Shown: piece by piece, positions 9,100 to 18,553 of the stretch
Numbering within the stretch: the stretch's first letter is position 1
Layout: each line of letters begins with the position of its first letter
Source of the DNA: Zooshikella sp050749885
GTDB taxonomy: Bacteria; Pseudomonadota; Gammaproteobacteria; Pseudomonadales; Zooshikellaceae
Direction: 5' to 3'
Assembly: GCF_050749885.1 (NCBI RefSeq)
Contig: NZ_JBOIUB010000001.1
Location: 1,202,697 to 1,266,696 of the forward strand
Length of the DNA stretch: 64,000 nucleotides
Made by a program: the position numbers and the translations under genes
Notes under the pieces: generated by a model
What the model was told of the DNA's origin: nothing
Seen by the model: the letters and a program-made list of their open reading frames with translations, nothing else
Databases searched by the model: none

Positions 9100-10011
9100 A
9101 TGACTCGACTTGAACTGATTATTAATCAATTTATAAATTTCTTGCATGTTGAACGTCGACTGGCCGAAAACACTCTGACCAGTTACCAGCGAGATTTACA
9201 GCAATTACTTGCTTTTATGCAAGATCAACAGCTACAGCAATGGTCACAATTATCAACCACACTACTCCGAGCTTTTCTGCAGTCTCAACACCAACGTGGT
9301 CTAAACCCTAGATCAATTCAACGTCAGCTGGCAACTTTACGACATTTTTGTAAATATCTGTATATAAACCAACATTTATCAACCAATATTACACTTAACC
9401 TACGAGCCCCAAAAACACAACGAAAGTTGCCTGATACGCTTACCGTGGATCAACTGGAGCACTTACTCTCCCCACCAGAAGATGATCCTCTACTCTATCG
9501 CGACCATGCTATATTAGAGCTTTTTTATTCTTCAGGGTTGCGCTTAAATGAACTCGTCATGCTTGATATTGGCGATATCAACTTAACGTCACGACTGGTA
9601 AAAGTTCAAGGGAAAGGAAATAAAGAACGGCTGTTACCTGTAGGCAGCAAAGCGATTGATAGCTTAGAACGTTGGTTATCTATTCGTCCCCAACTTGCCA
9701 AGCAGGCATGCACTGCACTCTTTATTTCACTACGCGGAACACGCATCAGTACACGACAAGTACAGTACAGGCTCGCTAAACTGGCCCAGGAAAAAAACTT
9801 AAACAGTAAATTGCATCCTCATATGTTACGACATAGCTTTGCCACACATATGCTTGAAGGCAGCAAGGACTTACGGGCAGTGCAGGAGTTACTGGGACAT
9901 AAAGATATTTCAACCACCCAAATGTATACCCACATTGATTTTGAATACCTCAGTAACGTATACGATAGCAGCCACCCCCGCTCCAAACGCAGTAAAAAAA
10001 ATCATGATTAA
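9100..10011 (+). CDS. xerC: Tyrosine recombinase XerC
   Basis: The 303-residue site-specific recombinase acts with XerD at dif to resolve chromosome dimers before division. An N-terminal SAM-like DNA-binding domain (to about residue 90) precedes the catalytic domain. The full catalytic set can be read: Arg148, Lys172, His241, Arg244, His267 and the nucleophile Tyr276. Its place in the dapF-DUF484-xerC-HAD order identifies it as housekeeping XerC rather than an integron or phage integrase. Confidence 0.95.
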   Translation: MTRLELIINQFINFLHVERRLAENTLTSYQRDLQQLLAFMQDQQLQQWSQLSTTLLRAFLQSQHQRGLNPRSIQRQLATLRHFCKYLYINQHLSTNITLNLRAPKTQRKLPDTLTVDQLEHLLSPPEDDPLLYRDHAILELFYSSGLRLNELVMLDIGDINLTSRLVKVQGKGNKERLLPVGSKAIDSLERWLSIRPQLAKQACTALFISLRGTRISTRQVQYRLAKLAQEKNLNSKLHPHMLRHSFATHMLEGSKDLRAVQELLGHKDISTTQMYTHIDFEYLSNVYDSSHPRSKRSKKNHD

Positions 10012-10708
10012 AGCGGTTACTTTCGACCTTGATGATACCCTTTGGGATAATAAACCCGTCATGGTAGTAGCCGAGTCAGCCATGTACACTTGGCTAAAAC
10101 AACATTGCAAGCAATTAACTCAACAATATTCTTTAGCACAACTCAAAACGCTAAAGGATGAGCTATTAGATAAAAATCCTGAATTAACACATGATGTCAG
10201 TGAGTTACGACGCCATACTCTTGAACAAGCGCTATCAGAATGTGGCTATGGTGACTCATCCAGAAAACTCGCTGAGCAAGCATTTGCACGCTTTTTATCC
10301 ACTAGACAACAAGTGACTTACTTCCCTCATACTGAGAAAACATTACAACAGTTAAGTCAACGATATAGCTTAGGCGTCATTACCAATGGTAATGCAGAAA
10401 TATCTCAAATGAGTATTGGACAATACTTTTCCTTTGCTATTAAAGCTGAAGAACTCAAAATTAGTAAACCAGACCCTACTATTTTCTCGGAAGCAGTCGT
10501 ATTAGCAGGTGTTCAAGCTAATCAAATCGCTCATATTGGAGACCATCCCATTCATGATATTTTAGGTGCAAACCAGGCGGGTTTTAAATCAATTTGGTTT
10601 AACCCTCAACAAGACAACTGGGTGTACCATGAATACCAGCCTGATGCTATCGCCCATAGCCTACATGAAATCCCAACGTTAATTGATAAATTATCCGAAA
10701 ACAAATAA
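10004..10708 (+). CDS. HAD-family hydrolase (YigB-like)
   Basis: The start ATG at 10004 overlaps the end of xerC by eight bases and yields a normal HAD N-terminus. An upstream in-frame extension into xerC has no family sequence and is rejected. The protein has 234 residues. Motif I is FDLDDTLWDN with Asp8 and Asp10, motif II is VITNG, motif III is the Lys in SKPDP, and motif IV is IGDHPIHD. It is an Mg-dependent phosphatase. The E. coli gene in the same position, yigB, makes a flavin-precursor and sugar-phosphate phosphatase, so that role is likely but unproven here. It is the last gene of the conserved block. Confidence 0.9.
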   Translation: MIKAVTFDLDDTLWDNKPVMVVAESAMYTWLKQHCKQLTQQYSLAQLKTLKDELLDKNPELTHDVSELRRHTLEQALSECGYGDSSRKLAEQAFARFLSTRQQVTYFPHTEKTLQQLSQRYSLGVITNGNAEISQMSIGQYFSFAIKAEELKISKPDPTIFSEAVVLAGVQANQIAHIGDHPIHDILGANQAGFKSIWFNPQQDNWVYHEYQPDAIAHSLHEIPTLIDKLSENK

Positions 10709-10884
10709 TGCTCGCTGACATTAGGCGTAAATTCCTAATCTACCTTTATATACAATAATCATAACACCGCTATACTTACACTGTCCTCAGCCACAAACCA
10801 AAGTTATTTGTTAATATACAGAAGGTTAACACTCAATTTGCTCACAAACAGACTACGACTACAATTCACTTTAGTCGGACTCCT

Positions 10885-11676
10885 ATGTACAACTTTTTAT
10901 TCAAAAAAATAGCAATATATACTTTATTGTTTTCATGCATCTCTCCTACCTATGGGCTAGAAACAATTGAATTTGCAGTAGCTAATTGGCCACCGTACTT
11001 CGACAACAATAATAAAAATAAAGGAACTTTAGCTCATTATTTAAAGAACCTTCTCAATAATGACGGTATTGATGTTGATTATGTTTGGTATAAAAGCTGG
11101 AAAGCAGCCTATAATAATTCAGCTGCAGGACACGTCATGGCTTCACCAGGGTGGATCTGTAACAAAGAGCGAGCAAAAGAATTCTATTTTACTTATCCTA
11201 TTTACTTCATGGATAACGTCATCTTCCACTTGAAATCTAATCCAGTCAAACTAACATCCGTAGAAGATTTAAAAAGGGCTGGCCCCATTGCCATGACAGA
11301 ATCTTACTATTTTGGTAGAGAGTTTGAAGCGGTAGCTAAAAAATACAATTTGGCACTAAGAAAAGTACGTCTGGAAAAATTAACATTTAATCTACTACTC
11401 AAAAAACGTGTAGCATTAGTGCCTATGCCTCTTGATAATGGTCTTATAATATTGAATAAATACTATACTCAAGCACAGCGAGATAAAATTACTTACTCGC
11501 CAAGTGTTTTCAAAAAAAATTACTATCATGTTATGGTATCCAAAAAATACCCTGAAGCATTACACCTCTATGAAACCCTCAATAAAGTACTGACCAAACA
11601 GTCATCTAAAAATAATCTCCATTCAAATCTGAAATTACACAAAATTTGTCCTGGTATTAGTCAACCTGAATGGTAA
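10885..11676 (+). CDS. Periplasmic solute-binding protein, family 3 type
   Basis: A 263-residue protein with a signal peptide (MYNFLFKKIAIYTLLFSC, cleaved near YG). The body follows the small-solute-binding (SBP_bac_3) pattern: an opening IEFAVANWPPYFD, a central ERAKEFYFTYPIY, and a later lobe-crossing region. No permease or ATPase gene is nearby, so it is an orphan. Its ligand cannot be read from the sequence. Its stop is two bases from the end of the convergent bimodular gene at 11678. Confidence 0.8.
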   Translation: MYNFLFKKIAIYTLLFSCISPTYGLETIEFAVANWPPYFDNNNKNKGTLAHYLKNLLNNDGIDVDYVWYKSWKAAYNNSAAGHVMASPGWICNKERAKEFYFTYPIYFMDNVIFHLKSNPVKLTSVEDLKRAGPIAMTESYYFGREFEAVAKKYNLALRKVRLEKLTFNLLLKKRVALVPMPLDNGLIILNKYYTQAQRDKITYSPSVFKKNYYHVMVSKKYPEALHLYETLNKVLTKQSSKNNLHSNLKLHKICPGISQPEW

Positions 11677-11677
11677 G

Positions 11678-13777
11678 TTAATGTATATAACCTGATTCAC
11701 GCATTTGTCGATAAGCATACTGCTGAGCACTATTCAGGGCATCATCAACCTTTTTGTTCCCTTCCACAACATCTACAATAACCTGCCCTACATAAGTCCC
11801 CAAAGCAGCAAACTCTGGAATACCCACATACTGTATTCCCATATAGGGTGTAGGTTTTGAAGAGGGCTGAACAATATCAGCACTTTCGATCGCATTGAGT
11901 ACCAGCTTGGCAAAAGGTGCTACTTGTAAATAGGCTTGTGATTGATATGTTGATTTACGTGTGCCAGGAGGAATTGATACCCACCCATATTGCTCTGCTA
12001 CTCGTTTTATATAGTGCTTATTCGTCGCCCAAGTAATGAATTTTTTTGCTTCTTTTTTATATTTTGAAGATGCAGGAATAGCCAATGACCAGGCCCATAG
12101 CCAATTGGATTTAATGGCTGCTTTCGGGGCAGGGGCAACGCCTAAATGCTTATAAACTATTGAATGTTTAGGGTTAAATAAAAAACCTGCTGCAACCGTA
12201 GCATCAATCCAGATTGCACAATGTCCCTGTGCGAAAAGTGCTAAATTTTCTGTAAAGCCATTACGCGTTGAGTTCGGGGGACCAAATTTCTTTATAAGAT
12301 CAATGTAAAATGTAATAGCGCGTCGCCACTCTATTGAATTCAACTGAGGCTGCCACTGCTCATCAAACCAACGACCACCAAATGCATGAATTAAGGATGT
12401 TAAATACGACATATTTTCCCCCCATCCTGCCTTGCCACGTAAACAGATCCCATAGATACCCTGATCAGGCTGGTGCAATCTAGCAGCAAACTTTTGTATA
12501 TCTCCATATGTCGGTGTTTCTGGCATCTTAAGACCTGCCTTTTCCAGCAAATCTTTACGGTAATAAGTCATAATACTTTCGGCATAGAACGGTAACGCAT
12601 ACAGCTTATCCTTATACGTTAATGCCTTGGTAATAGAAGGCAGCACATCATCCAACTCATACTCCTGAGATAAATTTTCCAGAGGGCTGATCCAACCCGA
12701 ATTGGCCCAAATAGGCGTTTCATAAGTACCTATGGTCATAATATCAAACTGGCCATTATGTATTGCTAAATCACTTAACAGTCGACGCCTTAAGGTGTTT
12801 TCCTCAAGTACATACCATTCCAAACTAATGGATGGATTTTGCTGCTCAAATTCAGTCGATAACGCTTGCATAATAACCATATCAGGGTTATTCACTGTGC
12901 CAATCGTTAACTTAATTTTATTATCTGGTTGTTTGGCCTCCGCAAGTAATCCGTGCTGTATTAAAATCTCTTTCACTCTTCCTTGCTGTTTTAGTTCAGC
13001 TAGGCCTCGATTAAAAGCTCGCAAACTCTCTTCCGCATGCTTTGATTTTTTGTTAAATACAATGTGAAAGTTTTTTGTTGCGAGAGGAGGCTCCAAAAAT
13101 TCCAGTTTTCCAATCAAATGCGGACGCTGCTCTACCATCAAGTCAGCAGCCGTGTATTTATCAATTAAAACAAAATGGATACGGTTATTCTCAAGCTTAT
13201 CCAAGTTTTGCACTTCTCTGGTTACAAACTCAAGAGTAATATTATATAAACCTTCCAAATCAGGCAGTAAACTACCACCACGTACACTGCCCACTTTCAA
13301 TTCGGAGTCACTACTAAGTGCCTTTGAGAGGTCTAACAATGGAGAGGCTTTGAACTTAAAAGGATTATCTATTCGCTTTAATAAACCAATCGTATCACCA
13401 GGAAAAGGATCAGAAAAAAGGAATTCATCATCAGGAAATGCATCTTGGTACACGGGTAAAATACCGTCAGCTTTACCTTTTAATATGTAATCATTTGACC
13501 TAGCCCACGGATGAAAGCTAATTCGTACATTATAACCACTTCGTGCAAATGCTTCTTCAACAAGTTGATATACATAGCCCTTATTATATAAATAATTCCC
13601 TATATAGGGCACTCGTTCCCCCGTAACCAAATCAACTGTAGAAGATGCATTGGCCAAAATCGATAGTAATCCCAGAAAATTAATGAGCAACCATTTAATT
13701 AGCTTTGTATTACATCTTAAGATCATACAATCTCTTAATGCAAAATATCCAACCATTTCTTTACCACTAATTTTCAT
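11678..13777 (-). CDS. Two-module periplasmic binding protein: SBP_bac_3-like fused to SmoE/MtlE-like polyol-binding module
   Basis: The 699-residue protein has an N-terminal hydrophobic signal near residues 25-44. Residues 46-285 form a family-3-like binding module, beginning VDLVTGERVPYIG. Residues 290-699 form a larger family-1 module, beginning LTIGTVNNPDM and containing FDIMTIGTYETPIWA and LYALPFYAESIMTYYRKDL. This matches the pattern I know from sorbitol/mannitol-binding SmoE/MtlE. The start is uncertain: ATG at 13777 has an AGGT site, while ATG at 13726 gives a more usual signal peptide. No smoF/G/K-type permease or ATPase genes are nearby. It is a close paralog of the divergent gene at 14013. 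Confidence 0.8.
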   Translation of the reverse strand: MKISGKEMVGYFALRDCMILRCNTKLIKWLLINFLGLLSILANASSTVDLVTGERVPYIGNYLYNKGYVYQLVEEAFARSGYNVRISFHPWARSNDYILKGKADGILPVYQDAFPDDEFLFSDPFPGDTIGLLKRIDNPFKFKASPLLDLSKALSSDSELKVGSVRGGSLLPDLEGLYNITLEFVTREVQNLDKLENNRIHFVLIDKYTAADLMVEQRPHLIGKLEFLEPPLATKNFHIVFNKKSKHAEESLRAFNRGLAELKQQGRVKEILIQHGLLAEAKQPDNKIKLTIGTVNNPDMVIMQALSTEFEQQNPSISLEWYVLEENTLRRRLLSDLAIHNGQFDIMTIGTYETPIWANSGWISPLENLSQEYELDDVLPSITKALTYKDKLYALPFYAESIMTYYRKDLLEKAGLKMPETPTYGDIQKFAARLHQPDQGIYGICLRGKAGWGENMSYLTSLIHAFGGRWFDEQWQPQLNSIEWRRAITFYIDLIKKFGPPNSTRNGFTENLALFAQGHCAIWIDATVAAGFLFNPKHSIVYKHLGVAPAPKAAIKSNWLWAWSLAIPASSKYKKEAKKFITWATNKHYIKRVAEQYGWVSIPPGTRKSTYQSQAYLQVAPFAKLVLNAIESADIVQPSSKPTPYMGIQYVGIPEFAALGTYVGQVIVDVVEGNKKVDDALNSAQQYAYRQMRESGYIH

Positions 13778-13867
13778 TACCTGTAGTTCTATTCTAGCAA
13801 TAAAAACAGATAGTTTTATCGGTTCAAATTATCGATAATAATCATCAAATCGTTTATTCATTTACTT

Positions 13868-13895
13868 TATACCCTTAACGAATCATTTTTATCTT
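13868..13895. repeat. Fragment of the dispersed TATACCC repeat
   Basis: TATACCCTTAACGAATCATT matches the left end of the family at all but one or two positions. A degraded CAGCCACTTAT follows, but no right end. It lies in the 235-base divergent gap between the two bimodular binding-protein genes. Confidence 0.55.
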
Positions 13896-14012
13896 TCAGC
13901 CACTTATCTAAAACACCTATTTTTTACTAATATTTTCCTATAGTTAAAGTTGTTTTGGTAACCTAAGCGTCCAGGTTTAGTAGTATTTGCATAAGACAAG
14001 GAGTTCTTTTAA

Positions 14013-16049
14013 ATGACTCGTAAAATAACCGCCAGCTGCATAATTACTATTTTCACATTATTGCTCAACAACACCTATGCAGCCCCTTCCGTTAATCTAG
14101 TCACTGGAGAACGTGTACCTTACATTGGTGTTAATTTATTAAATAAAGGTTATGTGTATCAAGTTGTGGTTGAAGCATTTCGTCTCGCAGGTTATCAGGC
14201 AAAAATTAGCTTTTATCCATGGGCTAGAACAACAGCAATGGTCAGCCAAGGCGAAGCGGATGGTATTTTACCCGTGTACCAAGATGCATTTCCTGATAAC
14301 GAATTCCTTTTTTCTGATCCTTTTCCTGGTGATACGATTGGTTTATTAAAACGTAAATATGATGGGTTTCAATATCCAGTCTCGCCTGAACAGAATTTAT
14401 CTCAGGCATTGTCAGCACTTGACGGAAAAAAAGTTGGTTTAGTGCGTGGCGGATTCACACTACCAGAATTAAAAAAAATTCCTAATATCAACATTGAAGC
14501 TGTTACGAGAGATCTACAAAATTTAGATAAACTGGCAGGTAGCCGTATACAGTTTGTCCTAATTGATAAATTTACGGCAGCCGACCTAATGGTAAGCAAG
14601 CGCCCCTATTACATAGGGCAGTTAGAATTTGTACAACCAGCACTGACAAGAAAAAACTTTCATATTGCCTTTTCTAAAAAATCTGAGTCGGCAATAACAT
14701 TACTTGCAGCCTTTAATAGTGGGCTGGCAATCATGCGACAAGATGGAACGCTGGTGGCTATCCAATCACAACATGGCCTACAGGCAAACCCGCCAAGCTC
14801 ACCCACAAAAACTCAATTGACTATTGGCACTGTCAATAATCCTGATATGGCCATCATGCAGGAGTTAGCTACCACATTTGAAAAAGAAAATCCTGATATT
14901 GAACTTGAGTGGAAAGTCATGGAAGAAAACACGCTCAGACGTCGATTGCTAAGTGATATTGCAATTGCTGATGGCCAGTTTGACATCATGACCATAGGCA
15001 CTTATGAAACGCCTATATGGGCTAAACAAGGCTGGTTAACTCAATTAAAAGATCTCCCAGAAAACTATAACCTGCATGATATTTTACCCTCACTCCTTGA
15101 GGCGCTTTCCTACAACCAGCATCTCTATGCATTACCTTTTTATGCTGAAAGCGTGATGACATTCTACCGAAAAGACCTGTTTGATAACGCTAACCTGACC
15201 ATGCCCAAGCAACCCACTTTTCAAGATATAGAACGTTTTGCGGAAGTTATACATAACCCGCAGCAAAAAATATATGGAATATGTCTGCGAGGAAAGGCAG
15301 GCTGGGGTGAAAACATGGCCCTTATAACATCGCTCGTCAATGCTTTTGGTGGACGCTGGTTTGACCAACAATGGAACCCTCAATTAACGTCTCCTGAATG
15401 GAAAAATGCGCTCACTTATTACACCAGGCTAATGCAATTTTATGCCCCTCCTAATGCCGAAAATAACGGTTTTAATGAAAATTTAAAGCTATTTTCACAA
15501 GGGCACTGTGGAATGTGGATAGATGCCACGGTTGCAGCTGGACTACTGTTTAATCCAAAACTATCTAAAGTGTCTAAACATCTTGGCTTTGCTCAAGCCC
15601 CTTCATCAGTCATACCGTCTAACTGGCTATGGGCCTGGTCATTGGCTATTCCTGCATCATCCAAAAACAAAGAGGCTGCTAAAAAATTTATTACTTGGGC
15701 AACATCACAGGAGTACATCAAACTTGTCGCACAGTCCAAAGGATGGATCTCTGTTCCACCAGGCACACGAAAATCAACCTATGAAACTAAAACATATCAA
15801 CAAGTAGCACCTTTCGCAGGTTTTGTGCTGAATGCCATTGAAGGGGCGGATATATTACATCCAACCGTCAAGCCTACCCCTTACACAGGTATTCAATATG
15901 TTGGTATACCAGAGTTTACTGCTATTGGAGCACTTGTTGGACAAAATATAAGCGAAATATTACAAGGTAAGAGTACTATAGACAAAGCACTTACCACATC
16001 ACAAAACTTTGTCTATAAACAAATGGTAAACTCAGGGTACCTCAAATGA
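14013..16049 (+). CDS. Two-module periplasmic binding protein, paralog of the 11678-13777 gene
   Basis: A 678-residue protein with a clean signal peptide (about residues 1-23, ending NNTYA). A family-3-like module covers about 25-262 and a SmoE/MtlE-like polyol-binding module about 268-678. Long stretches match the divergent neighbour, for example LVTGERVPYIG, FSDPFPGDTIGLLKR, GQFDIMTIGTYETPIWA and SNWLWAWSLAIPASS. The pair therefore arose by duplication and inversion. A ribosome site (AAGGAG) precedes the ATG. As for its twin, no permease genes are adjacent. The N-terminal module could present or sense a second ligand; that is inference. Confidence 0.82.
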   Translation: MTRKITASCIITIFTLLLNNTYAAPSVNLVTGERVPYIGVNLLNKGYVYQVVVEAFRLAGYQAKISFYPWARTTAMVSQGEADGILPVYQDAFPDNEFLFSDPFPGDTIGLLKRKYDGFQYPVSPEQNLSQALSALDGKKVGLVRGGFTLPELKKIPNINIEAVTRDLQNLDKLAGSRIQFVLIDKFTAADLMVSKRPYYIGQLEFVQPALTRKNFHIAFSKKSESAITLLAAFNSGLAIMRQDGTLVAIQSQHGLQANPPSSPTKTQLTIGTVNNPDMAIMQELATTFEKENPDIELEWKVMEENTLRRRLLSDIAIADGQFDIMTIGTYETPIWAKQGWLTQLKDLPENYNLHDILPSLLEALSYNQHLYALPFYAESVMTFYRKDLFDNANLTMPKQPTFQDIERFAEVIHNPQQKIYGICLRGKAGWGENMALITSLVNAFGGRWFDQQWNPQLTSPEWKNALTYYTRLMQFYAPPNAENNGFNENLKLFSQGHCGMWIDATVAAGLLFNPKLSKVSKHLGFAQAPSSVIPSNWLWAWSLAIPASSKNKEAAKKFITWATSQEYIKLVAQSKGWISVPPGTRKSTYETKTYQQVAPFAGFVLNAIEGADILHPTVKPTPYTGIQYVGIPEFTAIGALVGQNISEILQGKSTIDKALTTSQNFVYKQMVNSGYLK

Positions 16050-16113
16050 TATCGCTCTGAAAACAGCTTATTTTATTGAGGTATCGACCAAGATAGCACA
16101 AGCCAAGAATGGA

Positions 16114-16401
16114 CTAGCTTGCTAAATACTTCGCCAGTGTTCTATCTGAGCTTGGTATTACAGTATGTGTATCATGTCGAAAGTCGTATAGACTTTTTCT
16201 ATGACATTTAACAGTAACAACACAGCTAGAATCCTGATGACTATCTGACAAATTCCATTCAAGCAGCCACACCGTGTAGTCTTCCCCTTCAAAATGCACG
16301 ACATCTTCCTTAGCAGGTAATGTCGAAAGCTCAACAACAAACGACTTCTGGTAGCTGTCTGGATTTTGGCGGTTGGCAAAGAAATCAAATGCAACTTTCA
16401 T
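16114..16401 (-). CDS. Small hypothetical protein
   Basis: A 95-residue cytosolic protein whose ATG is preceded by AGGAG at good spacing; this supports it over a competing frame in the same place. The sequence (FDFFANRQNPDSYQKSF, then beta-like VVHFEGEDYTVWLLEWN) has no signal peptide, membrane segment or motif I recognise. It is a single-gene unit between the bimodular binding protein and the EEP-family gene. The function is unknown. Confidence 0.6.
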   Translation of the reverse strand: MKVAFDFFANRQNPDSYQKSFVVELSTLPAKEDVVHFEGEDYTVWLLEWNLSDSHQDSSCVVTVKCHRKSLYDFRHDTHTVIPSSDRTLAKYLAS

Positions 16402-16537
16402 GATCAGGCTCCTCTAGCCCTTTAATTGCCGCCAGCATAAGCCAATATTATGACCAATACATTTCCATATAATTGCAAATTTAAGACAATTATTTACCTT
16501 TAAAATCATTAGGTTAAAGTACTTATTCACATATCTA

Positions 16538-17560
16538 TCAGTGGCTTTTCTTATTCTTTTTATCTTTCTGAAGCTGTTTATCCGCATTATCTTCAGTTAA
16601 GTAAATTTTAGTCACAATAGGTAAGTGATCAGACCCAATTTTATCGGCCACTTCCATTGAAATTACCTGGATCTTTTCACTATGAAGTACGTGATCAATG
16701 GGTATTTGTAATAGTGGCAGAGGTGCAGGCCATGTAGGTAAAATTCCCAAACCTTGTCGAGCATTTTTAAGGTTCGCTCGTTTCATTAAGCGTGTAAAAG
16801 CGGGTGACCACGGTGTTGTATTTAAATCACCCACCAGCACATAAGGGGCAGCAACACTCTGTAAAAATTTTGCCGTGGCTTCAAGTTGAAAGTCCCTCAA
16901 CAAAGAATAGGATACACTTACTGGCGGCAGAGGATGCGTAGTAAAGACAGCCAGTTCTCCTTGTGGTGTTTGAGCAGAAGCAAATATACTTGGTAATCCG
17001 GTATTGCTCAGCTGAATAGTTTGCCTATTGGTCAGCGGGAAACGACTAAATAATGCAATACCAAAATTACCAGCTTCAGGCTTAGTTAGTTGGTAAGGAT
17101 AATCAGCCAGTCCCTCCTTGATACCTTGTAACCATGCCTCAGTAATTTCCTGTAATATAACAATATCAGGCTGGTAATCTGACAGCTGTTGGACAAGTTG
17201 CTGGTACTGAGTATTAGAAGACAGTACATTTGCATGGTAAATCACAATGGGTTTGCGTTTCTTGTCAACGTGCTCTGCTAACGCTTCAGTACTATTGAAT
17301 GATACTACAGATGGTGGCAGGTACAGCATCGGTACCTGCCAATTAAGTACTAAAATCACTGAAGCGAATACTGTGAATAAGAAGCGTCGCGTCGCTAGCA
17401 ACCATAAAAATGCTACGATACCGCTAAAGAAGTAAAATGCCCGAAAATGCGTTAATAACTCCAACCACCAATGGCTATTCCCCCAATATGCCAGTACGGA
17501 ACAGAAAGTCCCACCAATCAATAACAAGGTAATTAGTTTGTCTACAGCTTTTTTAATCAT
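16538..17560 (-). CDS. Membrane-anchored endonuclease/exonuclease/phosphatase family protein
   Basis: The 340-residue protein starts with about three hydrophobic segments (to about residue 80). An EEP-fold domain follows, with VILQE supplying the metal-binding Glu, LVGDLNTTPWS the DxN pair, and the C-terminal GSDHLPIV the catalytic His. The tail is Lys-rich. EEP proteins of this layout (YafD-like) hydrolyse phosphodiester bonds, but substrates range from nucleic acids to phospholipids and cannot be told from sequence. It is followed by the 2OG oxygenase gene upstream on the same strand, about 95 bases away. Confidence 0.85.
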   Translation of the reverse strand: MIKKAVDKLITLLLIGGTFCSVLAYWGNSHWWLELLTHFRAFYFFSGIVAFLWLLATRRFLFTVFASVILVLNWQVPMLYLPPSVVSFNSTEALAEHVDKKRKPIVIYHANVLSSNTQYQQLVQQLSDYQPDIVILQEITEAWLQGIKEGLADYPYQLTKPEAGNFGIALFSRFPLTNRQTIQLSNTGLPSIFASAQTPQGELAVFTTHPLPPVSVSYSLLRDFQLEATAKFLQSVAAPYVLVGDLNTTPWSPAFTRLMKRANLKNARQGLGILPTWPAPLPLLQIPIDHVLHSEKIQVISMEVADKIGSDHLPIVTKIYLTEDNADKQLQKDKKNKKSH

Positions 17561-17655
17561 CTACGCTTCATTGTTACCAGTAAAAATGGAGTTAATACAC
17601 ATTAAGTATACTGGGGATATAGTACTCTCGGATATCCAATCACTCATGTTACAGC

Positions 17656-18312
17656 TCACAATCCAAACCTTTTTTCTATTGTGGACTGTCGCCGGAACCA
17701 GCCTGCAATGCTCATTCGTGACCTGAAAGAAGGTAATACTTCGTGCGGTATCTCAGAACTCATAAAGCAAACACATGTGCCTCTTTCTGGTAAGACGGTG
17801 CTTACTGCTTGTATATCTTTCGCTGAGTAGAGTTTTAAACTCCCTCCATCAACCTCCTGCCAATCCTTATTCAAATAAAAAACAACACTAACGACTCTAG
17901 TCTCATGGCCATTAAAGGCATCTAAATGACGCTTGTAAAAACTCCCCTTATCATAAATCGCATAGTGACACTCTACCTCATCCAGACCAAGCCAAAGTTG
18001 CTCGTTCAAGTTGAGTCTAAATGCTTCTAGAAAATCTAAAAGCACCAGTTGGGTTTTCGACCGCCCATCAAGCCATAACGTTCTATCGCTACGAATTGAT
18101 TGGTCAAACTGTTTTTGATGACGCCGCCCAATCGCTGCTGGAAGCAATAATTGTTTGTTATCAAAATAATTAATCTCATCAACCAAATCCTGCAACAGTT
18201 TTTCGGGCAAAGAATTTTGTTGCACAGACCATCCTTGTTTAACTAAATCCTTAATCACAGAGGTAAATAACTTTTCCTGAGAGAAGGATTGAACAGCTAA
18301 GCTGCACTCCAT
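17656..18312 (-). CDS. 2OG-Fe(II) oxygenase (SM-20/PKHD-like)
   Basis: The 218-residue protein has the double-stranded beta-helix metal site HxD...H: His129 and Asp131 in KRHLDAF, and His190 in EIPHEVL. Arg197 or Arg199 is suited to bind 2-oxoglutarate. The segment RVVSVVFYLN and the following DGGSLKLY are typical of prolyl-hydroxylase-like bacterial members. The target is unknown, with protein hydroxylation most likely by family. It lies upstream of, and in the same direction as, the EEP gene. Confidence 0.85.
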   Translation of the reverse strand: MECSLAVQSFSQEKLFTSVIKDLVKQGWSVQQNSLPEKLLQDLVDEINYFDNKQLLLPAAIGRRHQKQFDQSIRSDRTLWLDGRSKTQLVLLDFLEAFRLNLNEQLWLGLDEVECHYAIYDKGSFYKRHLDAFNGHETRVVSVVFYLNKDWQEVDGGSLKLYSAKDIQAVSTVLPERGTCVCFMSSEIPHEVLPSFRSRMSIAGWFRRQSTIEKRFGL

Positions 18313-18396
18313 ATTAATTATACCTCAAAGTATTTATACACTAATGTGTTTATCAAAAGTTAAGCAATATAAGCTATAGCAAGTTCTTGTCAATTT

Positions 18397-18455
18397 TTAA
18401 TGATCAAAAGGTCAATTAAGTTTAACGATAGTTAACACGTTTTTTATTGATCAAA
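18397..18455. promoter_or_regulatory. Possible operator region upstream of the 18554 binding-protein gene
   Basis: TGATCAAA occurs at 18401-18408 and again at 18448-18455. A small inverted repeat, TAAC-GATA-GTTA, lies between them. The region is the divergent gap between the oxygenase gene and the binding-protein gene. The role is inference. Confidence 0.25.
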
Positions 18456-18553
18456 TGTTAAAAGTTCTCCTTTCTTTCCATTAACTACAATGTAGCTATA
18501 CTAAATAGTTGAATTTATTATTTTTTATCAATTTACATTATTTAGGAGGTATT

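Noticed and set aside
9839..10003. Upstream extension of the HAD gene into xerC
   Set aside because: The extension runs in a different frame over the conserved xerC C-terminus and adds no HAD sequence. ATG at 10004 gives the standard N-terminus.
16158..16394. Alternative minus-strand frame overlapping the small gene at 16114-16401
   Set aside because: The ATG at 16401 has a good AGGAG site; the overlapping frame has none and a less protein-like composition.
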